Below are positions 1 to 10,100 of a DNA stretch of 19,270 nt, piece after piece. The notes under the pieces were generated by a model that was not told the DNA's origin, ran no database searches, and saw only the letters and a program-made list of their open reading frames with translations. The translations under genes and the position numbers were made by a program. Positions within the stretch are counted from its first letter, which is position 1; every line of letters starts with the position of its first letter. This stretch comes from an uncultured Chloroflexota bacterium (GTDB lineage Bacteria; Chloroflexota; Chloroflexia; Chloroflexales; Roseiflexaceae): the NCBI GenBank assembly GCA_937876225.1, contig CALFIC010000027.1:1-19270 (forward strand), given 5' to 3'.

Positions 1-1098
1 GAAGGTGGGCGGGGCTAGCCCAGCAGCCTCCATTTGGATAAACATACGGTTGATACCATAGCCGAGGCGCTCGATGAGCCCAAAGTCGGCCATCACTTGT
101 ACGATGCTTTCATTGCGTGAAAATCGTTGGTCGGCGATGTTTTCGATAGTCATATGTCCCGGCAAGCGGCCGGGGGAATGGCATTCGAGGCGATCGGTAT
201 ACAACGTGATGCGGATGCCTTCGCCGCGGATGAGGTAATCGCGATGGGCGACGGCATTGACCAGCACCTCACGCACGACGGCGAGGGGGAATTGGGTCCA
301 GTCTTTGCGCTCGAGTCCTTGCATGATGCTGCCGCGCTTCATGTGCTGGCCTAGCCACAATTCGGCCCGGCGGACCGCTTCGACCAAGGTATCGTGGATG
401 TCTTCACGCATGAATTCGTCGCTCATGGTGGTGCCGGCATATTGCACGAGGGTGATTTCGGCTTGGGGGAAGAAGCGCTCGATGTCATGAGCAAACAACA
501 ACACCCCCGCATTGGTAGGGCGGATGAGGTGCTCTTGTTGGTGCATGCAGCCCCGCTTCAACAAGAAATCAATGGCGTTTTCTTCGGCGACTGCCCCTAC
601 TTTGTGCACATAGCCGGTAATTTTGGCGGGGTCAAGGTCGGGGATGAGGGCGTCATTATGCGCCAAACGCTCCCACGTCATGCCACCACGCTCGACAAAC
701 AGACTACGCAACGCATCGGGCTCGAGTGGCATATCTTCGTTGTCGCGGCGTTGCAAGTAGCGCCCGTTGACGGAGTAGACGTTGGGCAGGCCACGGGGCA
801 CATTGACGACGACGACCATCACGGTGGCATGCTCGATCAACAACGGCATTGGGATGACGAGGGTGGGTGCACACAGGGCAGCGGCATCGAGCACCATGCG
901 GTTCATTTGGTCGACGTCGACGACCCCTTCGGGGCGTGAATTACGGGGATTGATGCCGATGACAATCATGCCACCACTGGCGTTGGCCATAGCTGCCAAC
1001 ATTTCGGCCAGATCTTCGAGGCGTACATTGCCCCGTACATAGGCCACATGTTGCCCTTGAGGTTGGCCAAAGAGCGTCGGTAGCAAACTAGTGGTCAT
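1..1098 (-). CDS. AlbA_2 / HATPase_c_4 domain protein (COG2865-type putative transcriptional regulator), C-terminus missing
   Basis: The frame is open from an ATG at 1098 to base 1, giving 366 codons with no stop, so the C-terminus lies beyond the window. Residues about 10-130 resemble the Schlafen AlbA_2 domain: ANASGGMIVIGI, then the typical GRYLQRRDNEDMPLEP end. Residues about 270-366 match the RecG-like ATP-binding (HATPase_c_4) region: REVLVNAVAHRDY, then TDRLECHSPGRLPGHM. This order is that of COG2865 'predicted transcriptional regulator with HTH' proteins; the missing part would normally be a winged helix. A GGAG lies 9 nt before the chosen start. The gene is divergent from the MFS pair, so it could regulate it, but that is inference. 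In this family the DNA or RNA target and the ligand are generally unknown. The domain assignment is firm; the function is not. Confidence 0.88.
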   Translation of the reverse strand, partial: MTTSLLPTLFGQPQGQHVAYVRGNVRLEDLAEMLAAMANASGGMIVIGINPRNSRPEGVVDVDQMNRMVLDAAALCAPTLVIPMPLLIEHATVMVVVVNVPRGLPNVYSVNGRYLQRRDNEDMPLEPDALRSLFVERGGMTWERLAHNDALIPDLDPAKITGYVHKVGAVAEENAIDFLLKRGCMHQQEHLIRPTNAGVLLFAHDIERFFPQAEITLVQYAGTTMSDEFMREDIHDTLVEAVRRAELWLGQHMKRGSIMQGLERKDWTQFPLAVVREVLVNAVAHRDYLIRGEGIRITLYTDRLECHSPGRLPGHMTIENIADQRFSRNESIVQVMADFGLIERLGYGINRMFIQMEAAGLAPPTF

Positions 1099-1160
1099 GG
1101 GGCATCGCTCCACAAAACAACGAACCAGAGGGGAAGCTGCACATGAATATCTATCGGTAG

Positions 1161-1179
1161 GTGTTCTTTAGTAGAACAC
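1161..1179. promoter_or_regulatory. Candidate operator: 19-bp dyad in the divergent AlbA_2/MFS region
   Basis: GTGTTCT and AGAACAC form a perfect 7-bp inverted repeat around TTAGT. It sits 62 bp upstream of the AlbA_2 gene start on one side and about 90-180 bp upstream of the first transporter on the other. The size and spacing suit a dimeric repressor of a drug-efflux gene. No convincing -35/-10 pair was found beside it, so its role is inferred from position and symmetry only. Confidence 0.4.
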
Positions 1180-1261
1180 GGCAACTATATATGTAAATCA
1201 TAATCAAAACTTTCTACCATCATACCATACAATTACAAACGCTTGTGGTAGCATGAATGAT

Positions 1262-1337
1262 GTAGAGACGCAGCCTGCTGCGTATATGGTAGAGACGCAG
1301 CCTGCTGCGTATATGGTAGAGACGCAGCCTGCTGCGT
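1262..1337 (+). repeat. 27-bp tandem repeat, 2.8 copies, each with an internal palindrome
   Basis: Units lie at 1262-1288, 1289-1315 and 1316-1337 (the last truncated) and are identical over the shared part. Each contains ACGCAGC-CT-GCTGCGT, a 7-bp-armed hairpin; in the last copy the arms grow to 9 bp (AGACGCAGC/GCTGCGTCT). The unit length is divisible by three and each full unit contains an in-frame ATG, so the array keeps the transporter frame open and would encode VETQPAAYM repeats. GTAGAGACGCA-type palindromes recur as intergenic elements in some Chloroflexota and cyanobacteria, from memory. Confidence 0.9.
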
Positions 1338-1357
1338 CTATTGAAAGTAATCGCATC

Positions 1358-2602
1358 ATGGTAAAAGATATCCGTCCGATGACGGTGGTTTTGTTATTGG
1401 CGGCCTGTACGATGTTGATGATGACGGGGCATTCGATGCCTTACCCGGTACTGGCACCGTGGTTGATTGCCCACCATATCGGCATGGGGGCGTTGGGGTG
1501 GATGAGCTTTGCGTTTTCGTTGGGGAATCTCATTGCTGCTCCGGGAGCAGGGTATCTGGTTGATCGTTGGGGCCGCCGCCCGGTACTTATTATTGGCTTG
1601 CTCGCCATCGTGATTGTCAACCTCGTGACGCCATTCGTCGATGCCTTGATCCCGTTTATCGTACTGCGCTTTGTGTTGGGTTTTGGCAATGCGGGAATTA
1701 TGCCGGCCGCATTGGCTGCCACGGCTGATATTGCTCCCGAAGAGCGTCGTGCGCAATTGATTGGCTATGTCAGTGGAGGGATTAGCATCGGTTTGATTAT
1801 TGGCCCTACCATTGGTGGGGTACTGTACGACGCCTTGGGATTTGCCGCACCGTTTTATGTATCAGGGGTGATGGCATTCATTGCAGTAGTGTTGGTGCTC
1901 TTTATTGTCCCCGAGACGCGACCAGCGCTGGTGCCCGATACGACCGAAGGCCCCTCACGCAGTGGTTTTGGTGATATATGGCGCAATCCGCCGCGCCCAT
2001 TGGGGGTGTTGGTTACGCTGTTGGTGGTGGAATTCGTCTGGACGTTTGCGTGGGTTGCCACCGAACCCGCCATGTTGCGGCAATTGTACCAACAGTACGC
2101 CTATACTGCCACGATGTTTGGGGTGGTCGTCGGTGTGCATGGTGCTGCCACGGCGCTGGGGGAATTTGGTTTTGGTGGACTCAGTGACCGCTTTGGGCGC
2201 TTTGTGATGATTGCGATTGGCTTGATTTTTCATACGGCATGGTATATCGGCGTCGATCAAGCGCCACAGTATACGCCGCTGATTATTGCCTCGATTATTG
2301 CGGGCCTTGGTTCGGGATTGGTGACGCCGGCAATTGGAGCGGCGTATGTGGATATTTCTTCTGCCGACCAACGGGGCCGGATTGCGTCACTCAAAGAAAT
2401 AGTGTTGTCGCTGGGCGGTATGCTTGGACCATTATTTGCCGCGTTTACGACGGATTATTTACCACCAGCCTATTTCTTTCGTGGCGCAACGGCTATGATT
2501 TTGCTGGCGAGTGGTTTGGCAGTGGTGATGGTATGGCGCTATGGACGCCGCTTAGTGGCTGTGGGTGCGCCTGCCTCGGTTGGGGATGCCGCGAGTTCAT
2601 AA
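1358..2602 (+). CDS. MFS transporter, DHA1 drug-efflux type (tandem copy 1)
   Basis: A 414-residue integral membrane protein with about 12 hydrophobic segments. Motif A (GYLVDRWGRRP, residues 65-75) is present and repeated in the second half (GGLSDRFGRF, about 243-252). Motif C (SGGISIGLIIGPTIGG, about 129-144) is the antiporter signature, so proton-coupled export of a small molecule is likely; the substrate cannot be told. The start at 1358 was chosen because it aligns with MVKNIRP of the downstream paralogue. An in-frame ATG at 1253 would add 35 residues made mostly of the 27-bp repeat (VETQPAAYM). Neither start has a strong Shine-Dalgarno sequence. Copy 2 begins 154 bp after the stop and is colinear. 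The family is certain, the substrate unknown and the start moderately sure. Confidence 0.93.
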   Translation: MVKDIRPMTVVLLLAACTMLMMTGHSMPYPVLAPWLIAHHIGMGALGWMSFAFSLGNLIAAPGAGYLVDRWGRRPVLIIGLLAIVIVNLVTPFVDALIPFIVLRFVLGFGNAGIMPAALAATADIAPEERRAQLIGYVSGGISIGLIIGPTIGGVLYDALGFAAPFYVSGVMAFIAVVLVLFIVPETRPALVPDTTEGPSRSGFGDIWRNPPRPLGVLVTLLVVEFVWTFAWVATEPAMLRQLYQQYAYTATMFGVVVGVHGAATALGEFGFGGLSDRFGRFVMIAIGLIFHTAWYIGVDQAPQYTPLIIASIIAGLGSGLVTPAIGAAYVDISSADQRGRIASLKEIVLSLGGMLGPLFAAFTTDYLPPAYFFRGATAMILLASGLAVVMVWRYGRRLVAVGAPASVGDAASS

Positions 2603-2756
2603 TTGATGACAGTCTGCGCTTATATGATTGGTGTGTGGAATTATCTCTGTGGTGCTATGTGAGTGCGTGGTTCGCTGTTTTTGCAAATATATCATCAATT
2701 TGTCGCTGTGATGGATTGGTGTGGCATCGATAGACAGCAGAGAAAGTATTTTTATT

Positions 2757-3992
2757 ATGGTGAAAAATATCCGTCCTATCACGGTAGTCATATTGTTGGC
2801 GGCCTGTACGATGTTGATGATGACGGGATATTCGATGCCATATCCCGTGCTTGCACCATGGTTGATTGCACATAATTTAGGTCTCGCATCATTAGGCTGG
2901 ATGAGTTTTGCCTTTTCGTTGGGGAATCTCATCGCCGCTCCGGGAGCCGGCTATCTCGTCGATCGCTGGGGGCGGCGACCGATGTTGATTGTGGGATTAA
3001 TCGTCATTGCGATTGTCAATTTGGTGACCCCATTTGTGGATGCGTTGTTGCCGTTTGTGGGGTTATGGTTTGTGTTGGGATTGGGGAATGCTGGGATTAT
3101 GCCGGCAGCCTTGGCCGCTACTGCTGATATTGCCCCACCAGCGTTACGCGCTAAATGGATAGGCTATGTCAGTGGCGGGATTAGCATTGGCTTGATTATT
3201 GGTCCAACCATTGGCGGGGTACTCTATGATGCCTTTGGTTTTGCTGCTCCGTTTGTGGTGTCGGGCGTGATGGCACTCGTTGCAGTGGTGTTGGTGATTT
3301 TCATCGTCCCCGAGACCCGCCCTGCGTTTGATCCACAACCACCAAACAGCCCATCACGTAGCGGATTCGGCGATATATGGCGCAATCCACCGCGGCCGTT
3401 GGGCGTGTTGGGCGTGTTGTTGTTGGTAGAATTTGTCTGGACGTTTGCGTGGGTTGCCACTGAACCCGCCATGTTGCGGCAATTGTATGAGCAATATGCC
3501 TACACCGCGACGATGTTTGGGGTGGTAGTTGGTGTCCAAGGGGCGGCGACTGCACTCGGCGAGTTTGGTTTTGGCGGGCTCAGTGATCGCTTTGGGCGGT
3601 TTTTGCTGATTGCGATTGGTTTAGTAATTCATACAGCGTGGTATTTTGGGATTGAATACGTCTCTCAATATTCGCTGCTCATTGTCGCCTCGATTTTGGC
3701 CGGATTCGGGGCTGGGTTGGTGACACCGGCAATTGGCGCGGCCTATGTCGATATTTCGTCTGCCGACCAGCGTGGCCGGATTGCCTCACTCAAAGAAATG
3801 ATTCTGGCGCTTGCGGGCATGCTCGGTCCATTGGTGGCAGCCTTGGCTACGGATTACTTTCCACCGGCGTATTTTTTTCGTGGCGCAACGGTCATGATTT
3901 TGCTGACGAGCGGCTTGGTGGTGGTGATAGCATGGCGTTATGGCCGGCGATTGGTGGGGGTAGTTGGCGCTGAGCCAGTCGTTGATGCCTAA
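2757..3992 (+). CDS. MFS transporter, DHA1 drug-efflux type (tandem copy 2)
   Basis: A 411-residue paralogue of the gene just upstream. By eye the two proteins align without gaps for about 400 residues at roughly 80% identity or slightly more. They share motif A (GYLVDRWGRRP), motif C (GLIIGPTIGG) and the second-half GGLSDRFGRF. Differences cluster in the central cytoplasmic loop (about 181-190) and in helices near 281-320, which could alter substrate choice. The start MVKNIRP was chosen by alignment with copy 1. An upstream in-frame ATG at 2721 would add MASIDSRESIFI, which partly resembles the equivalent stretch before copy 1 (SIESNRI), so the duplication extends slightly upstream of the start. 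It is probably co-transcribed with copy 1 or driven from the 154-bp gap. The substrate is unknown. Confidence 0.93.
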   Translation: MVKNIRPITVVILLAACTMLMMTGYSMPYPVLAPWLIAHNLGLASLGWMSFAFSLGNLIAAPGAGYLVDRWGRRPMLIVGLIVIAIVNLVTPFVDALLPFVGLWFVLGLGNAGIMPAALAATADIAPPALRAKWIGYVSGGISIGLIIGPTIGGVLYDAFGFAAPFVVSGVMALVAVVLVIFIVPETRPAFDPQPPNSPSRSGFGDIWRNPPRPLGVLGVLLLVEFVWTFAWVATEPAMLRQLYEQYAYTATMFGVVVGVQGAATALGEFGFGGLSDRFGRFLLIAIGLVIHTAWYFGIEYVSQYSLLIVASILAGFGAGLVTPAIGAAYVDISSADQRGRIASLKEMILALAGMLGPLVAALATDYFPPAYFFRGATVMILLTSGLVVVIAWRYGRRLVGVVGAEPVVDA

Positions 3993-4009
3993 ATAGGGCT
4001 TGCGGTGTT

Positions 4010-4032
4010 TAGGTTCTCATACCTATTTTTTT
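4010..4032 (+). terminator. Probable intrinsic terminator after the MFS pair
   Basis: TAGGT-(6 nt)-ACCTA is followed directly by seven T. The stem is short. An alternative pairing of AAATAGG (3991-3997) with CCTATTT (4022-4028) uses the same downstream arm. It starts 18 bp after the MFS copy 2 stop codon, which supports a terminator despite the weak stem. Confidence 0.55.
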
Positions 4033-4104
4033 GATGAAAATAATCTGGGCACGGTCGGTGAATAAGCCGCCTATGAGATTAGTCGGTAGTGCACAATCCT
4101 ACAA

Positions 4105-4141
4105 CAATCCCCCCAGTGAATAACATTCACTGGGGGGATTG
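4105..4141 (-). terminator. Strong hairpin after the giant protease gene
   Basis: A perfect 16-bp stem (4105-4120 with 4126-4141, six consecutive G:C pairs in the middle) encloses a 5-nt TAACA loop. It begins 12 nt past the stop codon of the giant gene read on the minus strand. No run of T follows on either strand, so it may be a processing or mRNA-stabilising hairpin, or a stop for convergent transcription, rather than a canonical intrinsic terminator. Confidence 0.55.
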
Positions 4142-4152
4142 GGTGTCGGGTG

Positions 4153-7100
4153 CTATGGACTGACCCGCCCAGCGAACCAGGTGCCGGCGTTAATCCAGCC
4201 ATTGCTCCGACCACCCCAGCCCTCATTGACATAAAAGCTTTGGTTGTAAACGTAATCATCGCCAACCCACCAGCCAGCGTCCCGCCACGTTGTGGGGCGT
4301 GATTGGATGGCGTACTTGTAGGCAAGCGGGTAATGGGATAACCACCCAGTCCCGATGACGACAGGGCGTGGGACGCGATTGGTGATTTCGTTGATGGCAT
4401 AATTCTTGAGGCGATCTTCATGATAACCGGCGATATTGTAGCTATCCGCAAACCCGAGTCCGGTACCCACATAATTCAGATAGTAACGCGCATTTTCCAT
4501 GCTCCACGGATAGGTGAGCGCCGAATTTGAGGTTGGTAGACAATAGGTACCCACTTGATTGCGGATGTAAAGAGTAGCGTTTTTGACATCGTTGCTCAAT
4601 GCCGCTGGAGCGACACCTGTGGAACCAGTAGCGGCACCCACGTTATTGCCACCGGCACGATAGGTGTTCCAGCGTCCCCAGCCGCTGCCGGTGATGGAGC
4701 TCTTGTAATCGACCCAACCGAACAACATCATCCAAGCGGTGGGACCACATCCCGAGAGACAGCCCCCCAAATCCCATTGGTCATACATGCGTTGATCCGC
4801 ATCCGTACCGGCATAGTAATAGCTCCAGGGACTCCAATCGCGCGTCTGAATGCTTTTGGCACCGCTTGGATTGTCTATCATGACAAAGAACAACTTCACT
4901 GTAGCACCATTTTTGCTGATGCTATAGCCATGACGGAGGACTGCAACTGTTGATAAAGGTCCTGTGGCAGTCACATTCATGGTGGAATAGCCGCCATCTC
5001 CCACAGTTTGGACGGCAGGGAGCTGTACGGCAGGGAGTAAGTTGCTAATCTGACTACTCCCGCCCATGTCGGTGACGTCTTTGGCAGTGATTCCTTGTAA
5101 TGGAATCGCCACCGTGCTGGTTGTTCCGACGGCAATTGGGATGTAGTAGTTTTCATTGCCAGCTGCGATATCACGTGGGCTGATGATTTCATCTTCGATA
5201 CCCCACAATGGCGCCGCTTCATTGGTGAGTTGACTGATTAACGGGGCAAACGATGTCGTATAGGCACTGGCATACGCCGAGAAATTATTGATTGGGCTAA
5301 TATCGGCATATTTACCACCATAGCGCCAGACTGACTTGGCAATATCTGCTTGTGGTCCAGTGCGTAAAATACTCCCACCACTGTATTGGTATGTGCTGTC
5401 GTCGATTACTGGGTTAGAAGGGGTGTATTTGACTTCGCTGAGCATTTGTGACGTGCTATATGACGCGAATGCTTGCTCGGTCAAGCCATCAATCAAGGCA
5501 GGGATTGCTCCAACGTTGCTAATCACTTGATTGTCTTTGACCATCACATACCCTAAGGAATCGAGCTTCCAGAGTTTGACCGAGGATGTAGGCGCAATCG
5601 TCAGCGTACCTTGTAGTTGTTTGCTAATCGCCGGTCCCGTACTGTTCCAGTGGGTAATCGGGAAGTCGTGGCGACTGCTAATCCCGGCACGCGCCACATT
5701 GATGGCTCCGTCCATTGTTGCCATGATAAATCCCGCCGGCTTACTTTTGGTCGCATCACTAAATACCGAGAATTCGTAGTAAGCCGGACTATTACCGTTG
5801 TCTACATCTGGTCGATAGAAGGGGATTGCCACATCACCAAGGGTAGTGGTGCTCCAATCGTTGCCTACTTTGGTTTTGTTGTCGATGATGTGTTGCAACA
5901 CCCGATAGAGCATCCCTTTGGGGAGGGCATTGAGGGGTATTGCATCTGGACCAAACGGATTTGGAACTACAGTTGCACTCGGGGCAATCGTCCGTGTAGG
6001 GGCTGCAGTTTGTGACCGCGTCACTGTGATCGTGGCACATTGTTGTGGTGACGCGCCGGCACAGACTGTTGGCGATGCGGTAATAGGTGGACATGCCGTT
6101 CCACATGATTTTGTGGCGGTGGCGGTGGCGGTGTCCGTCGCCGTATTGGTAATGGTGGCCGATGGCAATGCCGTCCGTGTGGCACGGGTCACCGACGCGG
6201 TCGCTGTGGCCGTCGCTGTAGCGGTTACGGTTGGTGAGACGCTGGCTGTACTCGTCATCGTACCGGTGGTCGTTCGTGTCGCAGTTTGCGACATGTTGCG
6301 TGTGGGGAAAAGGAATACCGTGAGTGTGGGAAAGATTGGGGCAAGCGTCAGGATTGGACGTTTGGTTGGGACTGGTGTCTTGAGTGCATAGGCGGCTTCT
6401 GTTTGCGTGATATTTATCCCTGCCCATTGTGTTTGCGCCATTACAAAGGTGGGGATGAAGATTTGGGCTCGCTTGGTCGCCGTTGCAAACGGAGCAGCAG
6501 CAGCCGTCAAGATTGCGTTTTGGGTGACCTGTGCTGCCAGTACTGTTTTGTTGATATTGATGGCAGGAATCGTCACGATAGGTTGTGCCGTATTGCTTGC
6601 AGTCGGAGTAACGGTGAGTGTCCGTGACGGAGTGATATTGCTAGGACTCGTATTGCTGGTATAACGAAATGCCACGTAATTACCAGGGAAGGCCCAATTG
6701 GCCAATTCGACACCGGCTAATTCGCCACCCTCTACCCCACCCACTTTAAGGGTTACACCTGCACCGACGCGGAATGGTAGCGTGCCTACCGCGGCAGTAC
6801 CTTCGGCTACTTTGTTACCATCGATATAAATCTGGTGTAGATTTGTCGTTTTGACAAAGGTAAACATGTGCCATGTAGGAGTGAAATCACTCCATTCGTA
6901 GGTCAACGAATTAAACGTAAGTGTATGTGACGAACCGCGCCAGTAAATCTGAGGACGATTACCTACACTTTGGATGACGAGTGGCAACATTGAGCCCGAA
7001 TTATCGTCGAGGTGCGCCCAAAATTGGAGTGTACCTTCATTGCCCACATTTACTGCGTTGCCTGATGACCAAGTAATCCAATGGTTTTGTTCGAGTTGTT

Positions 7101-10100
7101 GGGCTGCGACACGCTCGAGTGGGCGAGGTACTACCGTGCGGTCTGGGTAATAGACCACGGGACAGATATTGCCACCGCAACTCGCAGTAATCCCTGTCGT
7201 CATTCCTTCATTTTCGGGAATGGCGATGTCATCAAACGAAAGTGCATAGTTTGGTACCGGTGCCATGGACGCAAGGTGGTAGAGTGAATCAATCGTGCCT
7301 GCGCTAATCGGGTAGTTGTAGATTTTGACTTCATCGAGCGCCCCACTAAACGAATTGGGTCGGTCGGCCCGTCGCCCCAAGAGCATGCGGTTATTGACGG
7401 TATAAGCAGCTTGCACTGATGTGCCATTTGCGACTTCGACGTTGTCGATAAATAATCCTCGTGCTGGTCCATCTACCACACAGACAAAATGATGCCAGCC
7501 AGTGTCGTTGTATGTGTCTGGCGAGCGCAATTCATCGTTGTATGTACTACAGACAAAATAGCCATCATTGGTGAATCCCATGTTGAACATTTTGCCCGTG
7601 GCGACGGTATCTCCGTGTGATAGCAGGGTTTCGGCGACATTGGTATTATTGCGCTTGGCCCACAAGCCAACCGAAAAACTTGCGCCAAGGGCAATGTTGG
7701 CATTGCTCTTGAGGAAGGTCGAATCGCTGTTGGTGAATTGGGTCCCACGCCCACGGCGCCCGCCGACCAATACGGGGCACTTCCCAGCTGTACATTCGTA
7801 TTGATTGCCCGGTGCACCATTGACGGTATCAGAATAGGTGCTCGGTGGTGCCAAAAACTGGTTGAGATTTAATGTGGAATGGAATTCGCTGACGAGCCAC
7901 GGTACAATGGTGGGCGTGGGTGGGGCAGCGTTGGCGATTGCTTTGAGCGCAGTGCTACTACTTGCCAACAATTGTGTGCCGGCAAAGAAACAACGCACGC
8001 TTTTGGGCATAGGCGAACCACCTTGTGTCGGTGATTTGTCTGCTCGTGCCGAGAAGCGCATCCGGAATACGCCGTTTGATCCAACATCACCACTCGCACG
8101 ATCATCGAGCGGGATGGGTTGGCCACCGTCATCATAGACTTGAGCATACGCGCGTAATGGGGTACCCGCTTGATGAATCCCTTCAAACCCATTGAGTCCG
8201 CCCACGACCTCTACCAAACTCCCTCGTTGGTACGCATCACATTGGATATCTGTGGGGGCGAGTACATTTACTGCAAACGACACACCCCCCACATCTAGTG
8301 ATCCCGCATGATAGGCTTCGGGGTTGTGGGGGTCAGCAGCAACAGCAAGTTGGTTGACCAAATCAAAGTGTTTTTCGGCAGAGATTTTGGCTTCAAAAAT
8401 ACTGCCCAGCACCGCAGACCCTGTTGGCGTAATCACCACGGGGACAGTGAGTTGTTGATTGGGGTCAAGGGCAACAATGAGCTTGCCATTATTGATGTTG
8501 ACATCCCAGTTGGGTGGTAAGGTGCTGTCGAGTTTGAGGTAGTAGGTAATCGGATTGGTGGTACTTTCGTTGAAAATCGTAAATTGGTGTTGATAGATCG
8601 GCGAAATCGCTGGGGTTGCCTCAAAGGTAAAGATGTTTTCTTGTTCGTCATTACCATCTTGATTGCCGGTGACGGTTTCGCCGGCAACAGGATCGATTTT
8701 GACACGCACACACGTGTGGTAATCAAACGTGCCGGTGGTGGGTACATCTGTGAATTCAGGCTTCCATTCGACATAGACGTCGGTATAGGCACCTGGGGCA
8801 AGTGATGCAAGGGCGGGGAACGTGTTTTTATCGACGACACCTCCACCCGTGCCAAGCCCAATCCAATTGGTGCTTGCGTTTATCCCCATCCCTGCAGGAT
8901 CGGTGACTTGGAAGCGTACTTTGATGTCGGTAGCAGTTTTGGTGCCTACATTGCGTACCCGGGCATACGCACGGTTGACGGAGCCTGCAGCCGGAATGTC
9001 GCCGTTGTAACGAGGAACTTGGACGTTGTTGATGTCGTTCCAGTAACCATAGCGATAGGTACCATACCCATTGAGTGGGCTGTCAAACCAAATATCGGTG
9101 CTTTCCCATGTTTCGCCGGGGGCTTCACGCCATGGACGCATCGCCATGTCTGGCTGCAATGAATTCGTGTTGTCAAACGAAATTCGCACGCACATGGTTT
9201 GTTTGTTGGGGTTGTTGACGGCTTCGGGTAAAATAGTGAATTTGACCCCATCGCTGGCAAAGAAATCGGCCACTTCACCTTTTTGCCATAGATTGTCAAT
9301 CGTACGACCAGATTTGGGGATGACGGTGACAATTGGGTCGGCGGGGGTGGTACTATCACCGGCAGACCCTGTGGCGCTTTCGTTGACCCGTTCAATGAGT
9401 AACCCTTCTGAAGGAATTCCTGTCGGGTTGCGTGATGCATCATAAAAATGGGCATTGAGCTGATCACCGTTCCCTACCGGTGTTGTAGCGCCATCGTTTT
9501 TGGTGCGTACGGTAAGCATGTAATAGAGCGAACCAGTGATATTTACCTTGATTGCTTGTGGGACGGGGTTGAGTGCTGGGTCATATTCGAGGGCGCGAAT
9601 ACAATTCGAATCGTTTTGCGTTTTGCCCAATTTCGAGATTGCAACGTATTGTGATGTGGGCATCCAGCCAGGGAATGCCACGTTGGATTGCTTTTCGTAG
9701 GCGCCGATATGCCCAGGGTAATTGCTGTCCATCAATTCAAATGAATTGTTGTAATTACTGGGGTGTGCTGGCCCACCTTGTTGGAACGCATGCCCAAATT
9801 CATGCCCCAAGCGCCCAAATAATTCTTGGCGGACACGGTTTTTTTCGTTGGCACTACTACTCGATGCCGCATGATTTTCGAGGGCAATGATACATCCATA
9901 GGTATGATTACTGGCTACGCCATTGAGGGCAAATCCCGACCACGAGGTATTGCATTGGCCGGCAGCTGCTCGGTGGAAGGCTGCAGTCGATTTGGTATCT
10001 GACATCAATACCAAAATCCCCGTGTAATTGTTGTAGTTGAAGTCACCTTGGGCGAGTGTTGTAGCATCTCGAATTAATGCCCCAAATTGACTGAGGTTGC

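Noticed and set aside
394..939. 181-aa plus-strand open frame
   Set aside because: It is a shadow of the well-supported AlbA_2/HATPase gene on the minus strand and shows no family motifs.
1262..1337. CRISPR array
   Set aside because: The units are directly adjacent with no spacers, and there are no cas genes.
1253..1357. 35-residue N-terminal extension of the first MFS protein
   Set aside because: It consists of repeat-encoded residues, is not shared with the paralogue, and has no strong Shine-Dalgarno sequence. It is kept as a finding but not used as the start.
2601..2700. AATTGATGA...TCATCAATT inverted repeat flanking the gap between the two MFS genes
   Set aside because: The arms are 9 bp, AT-rich and 82 bp apart, and one overlaps a stop codon. 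Chance is a sufficient explanation.
5834..6427. 197-aa minus-strand open frame inside the giant gene
   Set aside because: It is an out-of-frame reading of the repetitive linker (His/Asn/Asp/Arg/Thr-rich) with no plausible start or domain.
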